DNA of 64,000 bases from Halorussus aquaticus (GCF_024218795.1 NZ_CP100400.1:1984001-2048000); one strand, 5' to 3'; shown: positions 9,401 to 18,450, counted from the stretch's first letter. Notes: generated from the sequence alone by a model not told the origin. A program made the numbers and translations.

Positions 9401-9538
9401 CGAACCCTCGAGGGACCGTCACCACTGCTATTATCGCAGGCTTGGCGTTGTCAGTATCGCAGTTATGTTGCTCTCTCCGGACATAGTAGCACCTCATCAC
9501 CATTTTTATCCGTTTCTGTTCGACTATACACGAACTGT

Positions 9539-9796
9539 ATGTTCGGGAGCGAGGTTGACGCTATCAGCGAGCGACTGGTCGAGAAACTGGCCCGACGAGA
9601 GGGCACGACTCCCGCCGAACTGCATCCGCCGCTGTACGAGGTCGTCGACTTGGAAGCGTTAGACGCTGTATTCGCCTCTCTCCACGACGGGACGACACGC
9701 GACGCCGGTGGACGCGTCGAGTTCGAGTACGAAGGATATCGAGTTCAGGTCGGAGACGACGAGACCATCGTCGTCGACGAATTGGAGGAGTCCTGA
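9539..9796 (+). CDS. HalOD1 output domain protein
   Basis: The 85-residue protein is one HalOD1-like domain. The core is helical (ERLVEKLARREGTTPAELHPPLYEVVDLEALDAVFAS), followed by beta strands (VEFEYEGYRVQVGDDETIVV). HalOD1 is a haloarchaeal output domain predicted to act in signal transduction, often C-terminal to response-regulator receivers, and here it stands alone. Its stop codon overlaps the start of the next gene (TGATG), so the pair is co-translated. Confidence 0.9.
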   Translation: MFGSEVDAISERLVEKLARREGTTPAELHPPLYEVVDLEALDAVFASLHDGTTRDAGGRVEFEYEGYRVQVGDDETIVVDELEES

Positions 9797-10086
9797 TGGA
9801 CGAGTTCCGGTTCGACTGCGCGTTCTGCGACGTGACGGTCGACGCCGCGACCGCCGCCGTCGTGAAGGAGCAGGCGAAAGCGCACCTCGAATCCCACCAC
9901 GTCACCGACCTCCGAGAGGTCTTCGCCGTCGCGTTCGGCGGGAACGAGTGCGACAACGACTGCGGGTACGTGTTCCCGGACGGTATCGAGGACGGCGTCG
10001 AGTACGAGTGTCCGACGTGCGGGCACGACAACTTCCCGCCGTTTCTCGAACGGTACGTCTACTGGCGAATCGAGAAGGAGACCTGA
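9796..10086 (+). CDS. Small zinc-binding protein
   Basis: The 96-residue protein has Cys/His clusters at FDCAFCDVTV (residues 8-11), HLESHH (about 35-40), CDNDCGY and CPTCGH, which look like two metal sites. Other haloarchaeal zinc proteins share this shape, but no activity is known. It overlaps the HalOD1 gene by one base, which suggests a partner or accessory of that signalling protein. It ends in an aromatic stretch, ERYVYWRIEKET. Confidence 0.8.
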   Translation: MDEFRFDCAFCDVTVDAATAAVVKEQAKAHLESHHVTDLREVFAVAFGGNECDNDCGYVFPDGIEDGVEYECPTCGHDNFPPFLERYVYWRIEKET

Positions 10087-10179
10087 CCGCGAGTCGCCGC
10101 CCGCACTCGGTGAGCAGGAGACTCCGTTCGACCGGACGAACCGTTAACAAGGAGCGTATCGTTCGAGAAACACGATTCG

Positions 10180-10590
10180 ATGTCCAGTGTTTCTGAGTGG
10201 GACGCGTTCGCAGGGGCCGCTTCCGTCGCCTACGCCCTCGCACTCCTCCGATTACGCACCGATTTGAGCGACCCGGTTCACCTCTTGCTCTTCTCGTCGG
10301 TACTCGTCGCCGGACTCGTTCTCGTCGTCCAGTGGCTCTCGCCGCCCGACCTCGAGATTCGACTGCTCCGGTTCCGCCTCAGTCGAGCCGGGAAGGCCGT
10401 CGAGTTGGCTGCGGCGGTCGCGCTGACAGCGCTGACGTGGCTGGTTCTCGCGAGACCGGCGGTCGCCGTCGCCCTCGGTGTTGCCGTAGCCTACCTGTGG
10501 TTCCACCGGGAGAGCTACTACGACGACCTCCGGACCGAGGTGGAACGCCTCGCGGCGAGCGAATCGTCTGAGAGACCGAGAAACGCCTGA
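10180..10590 (+). CDS. Small membrane protein, unknown function
   Basis: The 136-residue protein has about four hydrophobic spans (roughly 10-25, 32-50, 72-90 and 92-108) and an acidic cytoplasmic tail. ATG 10180 is preceded by GGAGCG about 22 bases earlier, a weak Shine-Dalgarno candidate; the upstream region has no clear TATA. I do not recognise a family. Confidence 0.65.
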   Translation: MSSVSEWDAFAGAASVAYALALLRLRTDLSDPVHLLLFSSVLVAGLVLVVQWLSPPDLEIRLLRFRLSRAGKAVELAAAVALTALTWLVLARPAVAVALGVAVAYLWFHRESYYDDLRTEVERLAASESSERPRNA

Positions 10591-10661
10591 CAGCGAGTGG
10601 CTCGACCGCCAACGTTCGCCCCGACCCCGACCTTTATCCCAGAGAGCGACCCAGTTCCGGC

Positions 10662-11930
10662 ATGGAGCGGTACGACCAACTCTATCGACTCTACGACGAG
10701 TTCGACGCCGCGACGCTCCGGGCCTTACAGGACTTCGTGGACCTGTTTCCCCCCGTTGACTCGCGGGTCACTCTCGAACACTGGCAGGAAGTCGGCGACG
10801 ACCTCGCCGACCGCAAGGCCGAGATTCGGGCGGCGTTCCCCGCGGCTGGTGAGACGTTCTCGGAACTCGCCGCGCGCGCGTCCCGCGACCAGGCGTTCAC
10901 CGCGCTCGACCTCCACGCCAAGTACGACCGCGGCGTGAACGTCCTCGTCCTCGACGTGGACGAGACCCTGCGCTCGGCGGGCGGCACCGACAACGAGATT
11001 CCCCGCGAGACACTCCACCTCCTGACCGAGTTTCACGAGGCCGGGACGCCCATCGTGGTCTGCACGGGCCAGACGCTCGAGAACGTCAAGGGATTCCTGA
11101 TTCAGGGACTCGGCAACGAACTCGTCCATTCAGGCGACCTCTCCATCGTCTACGAGGCCGGGACGGGCGTGTTCACGCCGGGCCACGGCGCGGACACCAA
11201 GCGACTGCTCTACGACGACCTCGACGCGGACGTGCGGGCCATCTTCGACGCGGTTCGCTCGCGGGTCCTCTCGGACGCGCCCGAGGACCTGCGCCGGGGG
11301 TGTCACCTGCAGGGCAACGAGTTCAACGTCACGCTCAAGCCCAACTTCGAAACGGGGAGCGACGACGCCCGCGAGGTCATCGACCGCGCGCTGGTCTACG
11401 AACTCGACCTGCTCGGCGACGCCGTCGTGGAGGAGGTCGGCGGTGATTCCGAGGACGCGGACGAGAACGCCGAGCGAGCGAGCGACTGGGCGCGGGCCTA
11501 CTACGCCGAGCAGGACCCCGAAATCAGGGGCGTCCTCGAAAGCGAGGGCGCGACGCCAGACTGCAGTTCCGACGACGTTCCGGAGCCGATACGCGACACC
11601 TTCGAGCGCATCGACGTGGCCTACTACGAGGCCGACGCGGCCGAAATCGGGAGCCTCGAACTCAACAAGGTCGTGGGTGTCGAGACCGCCTTCGAGGTGC
11701 TGGGCATCGACGACCCCTTCGCGGCCGTCCTCGGCGACAGCAAGAGCGACCTCAGGGTGATGAAGTGGGTCGCCGAGAACGACGCGGGCATCGCGGCCGC
11801 CCCCGAACACGCCTCGCGCGACGTGCTGGACCACGTCATCCGGACCGACGAGTTGGTCTTCGACCGCGGGAAGGCCGGGGACGTGTTCCGGATCATCTTC
11901 GCGCTGAACCGACTGGCGAATCTGGGGTGA
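10662..11930 (+). CDS. HAD-superfamily hydrolase, haloarchaeal
   Basis: The 422-residue protein has HAD motif I, LVLDVDETL, at residues 96-104 (nucleophile Asp98, acid/base Asp100). Motif III/IV is VLGDSKSDLRVMKWV, near 355-369. The first 90 residues are a helical extension before the HAD core, and the cap insert includes an acidic stretch near 265-285. These are phosphatase-type sites, but the substrate is unknown. A CCTTTATCCC element about 30 bases before the ATG supports a leaderless start. Confidence 0.82.
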   Translation: MERYDQLYRLYDEFDAATLRALQDFVDLFPPVDSRVTLEHWQEVGDDLADRKAEIRAAFPAAGETFSELAARASRDQAFTALDLHAKYDRGVNVLVLDVDETLRSAGGTDNEIPRETLHLLTEFHEAGTPIVVCTGQTLENVKGFLIQGLGNELVHSGDLSIVYEAGTGVFTPGHGADTKRLLYDDLDADVRAIFDAVRSRVLSDAPEDLRRGCHLQGNEFNVTLKPNFETGSDDAREVIDRALVYELDLLGDAVVEEVGGDSEDADENAERASDWARAYYAEQDPEIRGVLESEGATPDCSSDDVPEPIRDTFERIDVAYYEADAAEIGSLELNKVVGVETAFEVLGIDDPFAAVLGDSKSDLRVMKWVAENDAGIAAAPEHASRDVLDHVIRTDELVFDRGKAGDVFRIIFALNRLANLG

Positions 11931-12132
11931 GTCGTCTCGCCGTCGCGTCTCCGTCTCGCGATATTTCGTCCGCTCTCTCGTCGGGACGTTCTACCGCTCG
12001 TCGGGCGAGCGTAACCGCTGGACGTAGCCGAGAGAACCGCAGACGTAGCCGGTGAGAAACGAAGCCGCGAACGTGTCAGCGAACCGCTCGTGTCTCGGAA
12101 GGATTATTCCGCGCGGCGTCGTCGGTGCCGAT

Positions 12133-12909
12133 ATGTCCGACTGGGAGACCATCAGCCTCGACTCCGACGGCGAAGTGACGACCCTGACGGTGGACCGTCC
12201 CGACCGACTCAACGCGCTCAACGTCGAGACGCTCGAAGCAATCGACGAGGCGCTCGACGTGGCCAAGAGCGAGGGCACGGGCGCGCTCGTCCTCACCGGC
12301 GCGGGCGACGACGCCTTCGTCGCGGGGGCGGACATCAGCTACATGCAGGACCTCTCGACGCCCGAGGCGCAGGCCTACGCCGAGTTGGGCCACCGGGTCG
12401 CCGACAAAATCGAGCGGTTCCCCGCGCCCGTCGTGGCGGCCATCAACGGCTACGCCTTCGGCGGCGGGTGCGAACTCGCGCTGGCCTGCGACCTCCGGGT
12501 CGCCAGCGAGGACGCGGTCATCGGCCAGACCGAAATCGACCTCGGAATCATCCCCGGGTGGGGCGGCACTCAGCGTCTCCCGCGCCTCGTCGGCGACGAA
12601 CTCGCGCGCCGCCTCGTCTTCTTCGGCGAGCGCATCGACGCGCAGGACGCCGACGAACACGGACTCGTCGGCGAAGTCGTCGCCGCCGACCAACTCGACG
12701 ACCACGTCGGCGAACTCGCGGCCGAACTGGCGGCCAAGCCGACCTACGCGCTAGCGGCCGCCAAGGAGGCGCTGAATCAGGCCCACGAGACCAGTCAGGA
12801 GGCGGGCCTGCGTTACGAACGCCGCCTCTGGAGCGGACTGTTCGGCACCCACGACCAGCGCGAGGGGATGGCGGCGTTCCTCGACGACCGGGACCCCGAC
12901 TTCGAGTAG
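12133..12909 (+). CDS. Enoyl-CoA hydratase/isomerase family protein
   Basis: The protein is 258 residues from ATG 12133; the frame is open upstream, but MSDWETISLDSDGE is the usual start. The oxyanion-hole motifs are visible: AGADISYM, and AFGGGCELALACDLRVA with a Glu, then the second catalytic Glu in QTEIDLGIIPGWGGTQRLPR. Both acids expected for hydration of trans-2-enoyl-CoA are present. It probably acts in fatty-acid or amino-acid beta-oxidation, but no other beta-oxidation genes are in the window. Confidence 0.93.
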   Translation: MSDWETISLDSDGEVTTLTVDRPDRLNALNVETLEAIDEALDVAKSEGTGALVLTGAGDDAFVAGADISYMQDLSTPEAQAYAELGHRVADKIERFPAPVVAAINGYAFGGGCELALACDLRVASEDAVIGQTEIDLGIIPGWGGTQRLPRLVGDELARRLVFFGERIDAQDADEHGLVGEVVAADQLDDHVGELAAELAAKPTYALAAAKEALNQAHETSQEAGLRYERRLWSGLFGTHDQREGMAAFLDDRDPDFE

Positions 12910-13323
12910 GTCCGGAGACGCGGCTCGTACTTTTGCCGACGAACGCCGTTCGACCCGGAGGTGTCCGACGCGCCGGAGCGTCTCCCGTGGCGGGTCGGTC
13001 CGGCCGACTCCCGTCCTGTCCTCCATCGCCGAGAGACTGCTTGGCGGCGTAACCGCCGCGGTGGCCGTCTCGGGGACCGAGGGGTCGCTTCCGGCCGGGG
13101 TACCCGGCGGTCCGGTGGTCTCGGGTTTCGCTGCGGTGTCCGTCCGACCGACCGCTGTCACGAGTTCAGGACCTTCGCGTGACTCATCGCACGTCCGAGA
13201 CCGTCACGCTACCGAGTGCTACACGCGGAAAATCAGGACGCTCGAACCGGACGACGCCACGCCTCGCCGGGCGTCGTGAAGTACGGCCGCACGAGCGCGA
13301 CGACGTTACGCCTCGTCGAAGGC
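12910..13323. other. Gene-free interval between enoyl-CoA hydratase and gluconate dehydratase
   Basis: About 410 bases hold no convincing gene. Every frame open here lacks acidic haloarchaeal composition or an ATG start with upstream signals. The interval contains GC-rich inverted stretches, and terminator-like hairpins lie just beyond its right end. I see no tRNA or known ncRNA. Confidence 0.55.
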
Positions 13324-13366
13324 CGTGAGGCAAAGCCTCACGAGTCCGACGAAGCTAGGCTTCGTC
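13324..13366 (-). terminator. Tandem hairpins at the 3' end of gluconate dehydratase
   Basis: Two perfect inverted repeats are present. At 13348-13366 the arms are GACGAAGC/GCTTCGTC with a 3-base loop, spanning the TAG stop of the dehydratase. At 13324-13342 the arms are CGTGAGGC/GCCTCACG with an AAA loop. Read on the minus strand they lie one after the other past the gene. No T-run follows, so they may be RNA-stabilising rather than terminating. Confidence 0.5.
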
Positions 13367-14593
13367 GAACAGCGTCTCGCCCTCGACCATGTTCTCCTCG
13401 ACGACGTCCATGTCGAGGGTCACGCCGAGACCGGGCTTCTCGGGAATCTCGATGTGGCCGTCCTCGATGACGTCCTCTTCCACGAGGTCCTCCCACCAGC
13501 CGAGCTGGTAGCTGTGGTACTCGACCGCCAGCGAGTTCGGGATGGCCGCGCCCACGTGCGCGGAGGCCATCGTCGCCACGGGCGAGGAGACGTTGTGCAT
13601 CGCGACCGGGATGTAGTAGGTGTCGGCCATGTCCGCTATCTTCCGGGTCTCGCGCATCCCGCCGGTCTTGGGCATGTCGGGCGCGATGAGGTCCACGGCC
13701 TGCTCCTCGATGAGGCGGCGCTGGCCGTGCTTGCGGTAGACGTTCTCGCCCGCCGCGATGGGCGTAGTCGTGGAGTGAGTGACGTTCTTCTGCACGTCGT
13801 GGTTCTCCGGCGGGACGGGGTCTTCGAGCCACCAGATGTCGTACTCTTCGAGCGCGCTGGCGAGGCGCTTGGCGCTGCCCGCCGAGAACGTCCAGTGGCA
13901 GTCGAACGCCACGTCGGCCCGGTCGCCGACGCGCTCGGTGACGGCCTCCACGATGTCCACCTTGTGCTGAATCTCGGGGTTCCGGAGGTGGCGGTTCGCG
14001 CGGTCCTTTTCGTGGCCCGAGGGCACGTCGAGGTCGAACTTCAGCGCGTCGTAGCCCAGTTCCTCGACCACGCGCTCGGCCTCGTCGGCGTTGCTCTCGG
14101 GGTCGGCCTCCTCGCCCGCGTGACAGTCACAGTAGACCCGTACCTCGTCGCGGTACTTGCCGCCGAGAAGCTGATACGCCGGTACGTTCAGAATCTTGCC
14201 CGCGAGGTCGTGGAGCGCGACTTCGATGCCCGAGATGGCGGTCACGGTCACGCCCTCGATGGACCCCTCGCCCGACATCTTCTGGATCAGATGCTCGTAG
14301 AGGCGGTCGATGTCGAGGGGGTTCTCGCCGACGACGAAGGGTTTCATCCGCTCGATGAGTTCCGGGACGCCCGCACCCCAGTAGGCCTCACCGGTCCCCA
14401 CGACGCCCGCGTCGGTGTAGATTCGGACGAGCGTCCACGGGAAGTTACCGTCTACCATCGTCGTCTGTACGTCCGTAATCTCTACGTCGCGACCCTCCCC
14501 ACGCGTTCCGTCGCACTCCATCGTCTCCGCCGAGAGGTCCCGCATCGTGTACTCGGCGTTCGGGTCGTGAAGCGACTCGTAGTTTCGTACCAT
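13355..14593 (-). CDS. gnaD: D-gluconate dehydratase (enolase superfamily)
   Basis: The 412-residue protein belongs to the mandelate-racemase/enolase superfamily. The metal-ligand motifs are ordered: VAFDCHWTF (Asp), WWLEDPVPPEN (Glu) and IAAGENVYRK (Glu), then HNVSSPVATMASAH with the catalytic His. Haloarchaeal relatives dehydrate gluconate to 2-keto-3-deoxygluconate. I infer that substrate because a KDG/KDPG-type aldolase is the next functional gene upstream, and glucose dehydrogenase and GfcR are also in the window. Other sugar acids remain possible. An AT-rich TTTACTATAG at 14609-14620 is its likely promoter. Confidence 0.85.
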   Translation of the reverse strand: MVRNYESLHDPNAEYTMRDLSAETMECDGTRGEGRDVEITDVQTTMVDGNFPWTLVRIYTDAGVVGTGEAYWGAGVPELIERMKPFVVGENPLDIDRLYEHLIQKMSGEGSIEGVTVTAISGIEVALHDLAGKILNVPAYQLLGGKYRDEVRVYCDCHAGEEADPESNADEAERVVEELGYDALKFDLDVPSGHEKDRANRHLRNPEIQHKVDIVEAVTERVGDRADVAFDCHWTFSAGSAKRLASALEEYDIWWLEDPVPPENHDVQKNVTHSTTTPIAAGENVYRKHGQRRLIEEQAVDLIAPDMPKTGGMRETRKIADMADTYYIPVAMHNVSSPVATMASAHVGAAIPNSLAVEYHSYQLGWWEDLVEEDVIEDGHIEIPEKPGLGVTLDMDVVEENMVEGETLFDEA

Positions 14594-14611
14594 GCGAAGC
14601 GATTACTCCCC

Positions 14612-14797
14612 CTATAGTAAAAATCTGGAGGGTCTGCCGTTGCGGACTGACGAGAGGGTCGGTTCGAAGACGAGGTACGCGCCCACGGCGACCATCAACA
14701 GGGCGAGCAGGACGACCTCGAGGGTCAACACCCCGAACGCGCAGAACTGTCCGCCGAGTACCGTCCGCTTGTTGAGGGCAGGTGTGGCGAGATTCAT
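14612..14797 (-). CDS. Possible small membrane protein
   Basis: The 61-codon frame begins with ATG 14797 and reads MNLATPALNKRTVLGGQFC, then one strong hydrophobic span (VLTLEVVLLALLMVAVGAYLVF, about 24-45). It sits between the dehydratase and the aldolase on the same strand. Its codons have high third-position GC, but no TATA or Shine-Dalgarno signal is evident. It could be chance coding. Confidence 0.35.
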   Translation of the reverse strand: MNLATPALNKRTVLGGQFCAFGVLTLEVVLLALLMVAVGAYLVFEPTLSSVRNGRPSRFLL

Positions 14798-15058
14798 GGC
14801 TGTGGAGGGGCGACAGTCGCGGCTGTCGGGGTCGGTGCGAGCAGTCCCACTCCCGACGCGGCGGCAGTCGCCGTGCCGCCCCGACGAGGACCGTCGTATG
14901 CCCTCGATTAGCGCGAGAGCGGCATTAAAACTTCCGACCGTTTACGGAGGACAGAACGGAACTGTCGGAACGGAGCGGGAACGAACGCGACCCAGCGAAA
15001 GAGAACGCGTCGAGCGACCGAGAAAAAACGGAAGCCGCGCGCGGAGCGACTCGACCGC

Positions 15059-16015
15059 TCAGAGCAGGCCCAGTTCCGAGAGGTCGCTCCGGAGCGCCTC
15101 GCGGTCCTCGTCGTCCATCGTCCGGAGCGGACTCCGGAGCGAACCGACGTCGAAGTCGAGGTCCCGCACGTCGAGTGCGGTCTTGACACCGGCCATGTAG
15201 GGACCGCGCTTGAGCGCCGAGCGCACGTCGTACACCTCGCTCTGCAACTCGCGGGCCCGTTCCTCGTCGCCGTCGTCGTAGGCCTCGTAGAGTTCGACGA
15301 CCAGTTCCGGGAAGGCGTTGGCGACGGCGCTCACCATGCCCGAACAGCCGACTTCCAGTCCGGGGAACAGCAGCGAGTCGGACCCGGCGAGGAACGTCAT
15401 CTCGGGGTGGGCGTCGATGGCCTGTCCGAGCCACGGCACGTCCTTGCTGGAGTCTTTGAGTCCGACCAGATTCTCGATATCTGCGAGCGCGTCGAGCGTG
15501 TCCAGCGACAGTGAGTTCCCGGTCTTGCTGGGGATGTGGTAGACGTACACCGGCAGGTCCACCGCCTCGGCGACCGCTCGGTAGTGAGAGACCGCGGCCT
15601 CGTGGTCAAGCGGATAGTAGTACGGCGTGACGACGACTACGCCGTCCGCGCCAACGCGCTCGGCGTGCTCGGCGTGGGCGACGGTCTGGCGGGTACTCGG
15701 CGCGCCGACTCCCGCGATGACCGGCGCGTCGTCGCCGATTTCCTCGACTACCGCTTCGACGACGCCGTCTCGTTCGTCGGGCGTCAACAGCGGGAACTCG
15801 CCGTTGGTCCCGAGCGGGAAGACGCCGTGCGCGCCGCGGTCCACGACGAATCGCGCGTGGGCGGCCGTCGCGTCGTAATCGACCGACTCGTCCGCGTCGA
15901 ACGCCGTGACGGTCGGCGGAACGACCCCGTGGATACCGAGGGGGTCGCTCGCGCCGGGACTGGGTGCGTTACCGTCGTCGGACGTCTCCGCGGAGTCGGA
16001 TGTGTGAGTCGCCAT
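15059..16015 (-). CDS. DapA-family aldolase, likely 2-keto-3-deoxy(phospho)gluconate aldolase
   Basis: The protein is 318 residues from ATG 16015. It has the dihydrodipicolinate-synthase/N-acetylneuraminate-lyase barrel: GVFPLGTNGEFPLLT, the catalytic-Tyr stretch PVYVYHIPSKTGNSLS and the Schiff-base Lys in LVGLKDSSKD. A low-complexity Ser/Asp N-terminus precedes the fold. The family also includes DapA. The location beside gluconate dehydratase favours cleavage of KDG or KDPG to pyruvate and glyceraldehyde (phosphate), but specificity is inferred. Confidence 0.82.
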   Translation of the reverse strand: MATHTSDSAETSDDGNAPSPGASDPLGIHGVVPPTVTAFDADESVDYDATAAHARFVVDRGAHGVFPLGTNGEFPLLTPDERDGVVEAVVEEIGDDAPVIAGVGAPSTRQTVAHAEHAERVGADGVVVVTPYYYPLDHEAAVSHYRAVAEAVDLPVYVYHIPSKTGNSLSLDTLDALADIENLVGLKDSSKDVPWLGQAIDAHPEMTFLAGSDSLLFPGLEVGCSGMVSAVANAFPELVVELYEAYDDGDEERARELQSEVYDVRSALKRGPYMAGVKTALDVRDLDFDVGSLRSPLRTMDDEDREALRSDLSELGLL

Positions 16016-16115
16016 ACGCGACACGTCGTGAGCGCCGTCCTTAAGCGGTGGCATCTCGGCACTACTTTTTCGCGTGTGAGTAAACTTTTAGTCGATGCGG
16101 TCCGCAGTAGGTGGT

Positions 16116-16388
16116 ATGAACGTCACTATCAAACTCACCGGTACCCTCGTCGCGCGCACCGGCACCCACGAGGCGCGCGTCGCGGTCCCGGACGACGCGA
16201 CGGTCGCCGACGTGGTGGACGAACTCGCGGAGCAGTACGGCCCGCAGGTCCGCGCCGGGGTCCTCGACGGTCAGCGCCTGCGCTCGGACACCGTGGTGGT
16301 CCGTGAGACGTTCGACTCGACCGAGACGCTTTCGACCGGCAGTTCGCTGGAGAACGGCGACACGGTGCGGTTCCAGTTGAACGTCTGA
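16116..16388 (+). CDS. MoaD/ThiS-like ubiquitin-fold protein without C-terminal Gly-Gly
   Basis: The 90-residue protein has the MoaD/ThiS/SAMP beta-grasp pattern: MNVTIKLTGTLVARTGTHEARV, then VADVVDELAEQYGPQVRAGVL, then SSLENGDTVRFQLNV. True sulfur carriers and SAMP modifiers end in Gly-Gly, where this protein ends in Asn-Val. It therefore cannot be activated at a C-terminal Gly as written. Start ATG 16116 matches the conserved first strand. Confidence 0.85.
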   Translation: MNVTIKLTGTLVARTGTHEARVAVPDDATVADVVDELAEQYGPQVRAGVLDGQRLRSDTVVVRETFDSTETLSTGSSLENGDTVRFQLNV

Positions 16389-16634
16389 ACTGGGTCGTTC
16401 CTGCGCTCGATTCGGTCTCTCGGGCCGCGCGAATCCTCCTGCGGTTTCGCGATGCTGTGGTTCTTCCTCGTAATCGCCGAACGCTGACACCAGCTATCGT
16501 AACGATTGTTCGCCCCAGTCGCTAGCTTTCGCTCCTGTTCGCTCTCCACGAAGTCGAGTCCAGTCACGAGCGACCACACCGACTCGTTCTCACTTCCGGA
16601 AAGCGGAAATATCACCCCGCCGTAGCGCCGACCG

Positions 16635-17135
16635 ATGACTCTCTCGGATGAGGCCCGCGAGCGACTCGCCGACCTCGTGGAGCTACAGCCGACCAAGAAC
16701 GCCGAACTGCAGGAGCGTTGGGGTCTCGAAAGCGGGAGCGAGGTCCACCAGTATCTCGAAAACGAACTCAAGGACTACTACTACCGCGACGACAACAGCC
16801 TCATCCGCGCCACCAACGAGGCCGCCGACCTCGTGGACGTGGAACCCGGCGTCGTGGACGACGAGGAGTCGGGCGCGCCGTCGGCCATCCGCGTGCCCGA
16901 ACTCCAACAGCAGGTGTTCTCGGTCGTCGCCGGGCCGGACGACGAGTCCGAGAGCGTGGTGTCGGTCCTCCAGAAACTGCGCGCGGAGTACGACGTGGAC
17001 CCCGAGGCCGAGGACGTACGGAGCGCACTGCAGGCGCTTCGGCGGAAAGGCGTCGTCGAAGTCGTCTACCGGACCGTGCCGACGTTCAAACTGTCCGTCG
17101 AGCGCGACGAGGTAGACGTGTCGGTCTCCGGGTAA
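16635..17135 (+). CDS. Haloarchaeal DUF5797-family protein
   Basis: The 166-residue protein begins with a winged-helix-like segment (DLVELQPTKNAELQERWGLESGSEVHQYLENELKDYYYRDDNSLIRAT), which resembles a DNA-binding or dimerisation fold. A second helical repeat contains SVLQKLRAEYDVDPEAEDVRSALQALRRKGVVEVV. I recognise it as DUF5797. The wH-like repeats suggest a transcription factor, but this is untested. The downstream gene is convergent. Confidence 0.8.
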   Translation: MTLSDEARERLADLVELQPTKNAELQERWGLESGSEVHQYLENELKDYYYRDDNSLIRATNEAADLVDVEPGVVDDEESGAPSAIRVPELQQQVFSVVAGPDDESESVVSVLQKLRAEYDVDPEAEDVRSALQALRRKGVVEVVYRTVPTFKLSVERDEVDVSVSG

Positions 17136-17154
17136 CTCTGTCGGCCCCAACCAG

Positions 17155-18450
17155 CTATTCTAGCGCGAACACTGTCCCGGCCTCCGTGCTGACGAACAAC
17201 GTCCCGCCCGCCAGTGCGAGGTGATACGCTGGCGACTCCAGTGTTCGTCGCCACTCCGTCGTCCCGGTTTCGACGTTTAGCGCGACCAGCGCGCTTCGCT
17301 CGTCCACGTCGTCGTGAAGCGGGACGTAGAGGCGGTGGCCGTCGGAGACGGGCGCGATCTGCCAGTCGCCGAAGCTCTCGACGGTGCGAGTCCAGCGAGC
17401 GGTTCCGTCGGCAGGATCGTGAGCCGTAATCCGGGCGTCCGAGTGGCTCTCGACGTACTCGCCCATGTCCTTCGTTTCGGTGTTCGTGCCGCACTTGTAG
17501 AAGACCGTTCCGTCGGCGACCACCGGGGAGGTGCCGAACGTCCCGCCGGACTCGGTCCAGCGACGCGACCCGTCGGGGTCGAACGCGGCGAGTTTCCCCG
17601 GTCCCTCGTCGCGATTGGGGTACCACTCCTCGGTCTCCGGGACGAACACCCGCCCTCGGTCGCCGACCGCCGGTGCGGGGTACGCCCGCTCGTCGGGGTC
17701 GTACCGCCACCGAACGCGGGGCGGTGTCTGGAGCGGAATCTCGTAGAAGGCGTTGCGGCGGTCGCGGGCGGCCAGTCCGTCCCACCCCTCCGCCGTGTAG
17801 AGCGCGTCGTCCGTCACTGCGGGGTGGCCGGTGGGACGTGAGCCAGTTTCCGCAGTCCAGCGTTCGGCCCCCGACGACCTGTCGAGCGCCACGAGACGGT
17901 CGTCTCCGGGCACGTAGACCGCTATTCCGGCGACCAGCGGCGTTTGAATCCGGTGCAATCCCGTCTTGCGCCACCGTCGCTCACCGGCCGACGTTACCGC
18001 GGTAACGCCCGACGTCTCCGGGTACTGTGTCGTCGCGAAGACGGTGTCGTCGGCGAACGCGGTACCGTGGAACGTTTCGCCGTCTCCGCCCTCGACCGAC
18101 CAGCGCTCGCGGCCGTCGCCGACTCGGAGCGCCGAGAGCGACCGGCCGCCGACGAAGACCGTATCGCCGGAAACGACCGGCGTCGGGAAGTTCAGATAGC
18201 CGCGGAACCGGCCTTCGGGGTCGAACCGTTCGACCCGCCAGCGAACGTCCGGGTCGCTCTCGGGGCCGGTCGCGTGGGGGTTGTAACCGGTGTTTCGCGT
18301 GTCGTGGTGGAGAAGGGGCCAACCCGGACTGCGCTCGCGGGTCGAAATCGAGTCGGGACCGCGTTTCCGCGCCGACAGTCCGAGCGTGGCGACCGCACCG
18401 ACCCCCGTCGCGCCGAGGAGAGCGCGTCTGGAGATGGAGGGCGTTTTCAT
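17155..18450 (-). CDS. Exported PQQ-like beta-propeller protein (Tat signal)
   Basis: The 431-residue protein has an N-terminal Tat signal (SISRRALLGATGVGAVATLGLSA, twin Arg at 8-9). A PQQ-type eight-bladed propeller follows, with repeated W-R/GTARWT-type blade ends such as DGRERWSVEGG, SGAERWTAETG and DGTARWTRTVES. No lipobox Cys follows the signal, so it is probably released or anchored by the signal itself. Such propellers act as BamB-like scaffolds or enzyme domains; here no cofactor-binding residues can be identified with confidence. Confidence 0.85.
   Translation of the reverse strand: MKTPSISRRALLGATGVGAVATLGLSARKRGPDSISTRERSPGWPLLHHDTRNTGYNPHATGPESDPDVRWRVERFDPEGRFRGYLNFPTPVVSGDTVFVGGRSLSALRVGDGRERWSVEGGDGETFHGTAFADDTVFATTQYPETSGVTAVTSAGERRWRKTGLHRIQTPLVAGIAVYVPGDDRLVALDRSSGAERWTAETGSRPTGHPAVTDDALYTAEGWDGLAARDRRNAFYEIPLQTPPRVRWRYDPDERAYPAPAVGDRGRVFVPETEEWYPNRDEGPGKLAAFDPDGSRRWTESGGTFGTSPVVADGTVFYKCGTNTETKDMGEYVESHSDARITAHDPADGTARWTRTVESFGDWQIAPVSDGHRLYVPLHDDVDERSALVALNVETGTTEWRRTLESPAYHLALAGGTLFVSTEAGTVFALE

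Noticed and set aside
12751-13161. Minus-strand 136-residue frame beside enoyl-CoA hydratase
   Set aside because: Overlaps the coding region antisense and has no family resemblance.
13061-13279. Possible 72-residue plus-strand gene in the gap before gnaD
   Set aside because: Starts with GTG, is not acidic and has no promoter or Shine-Dalgarno signal.
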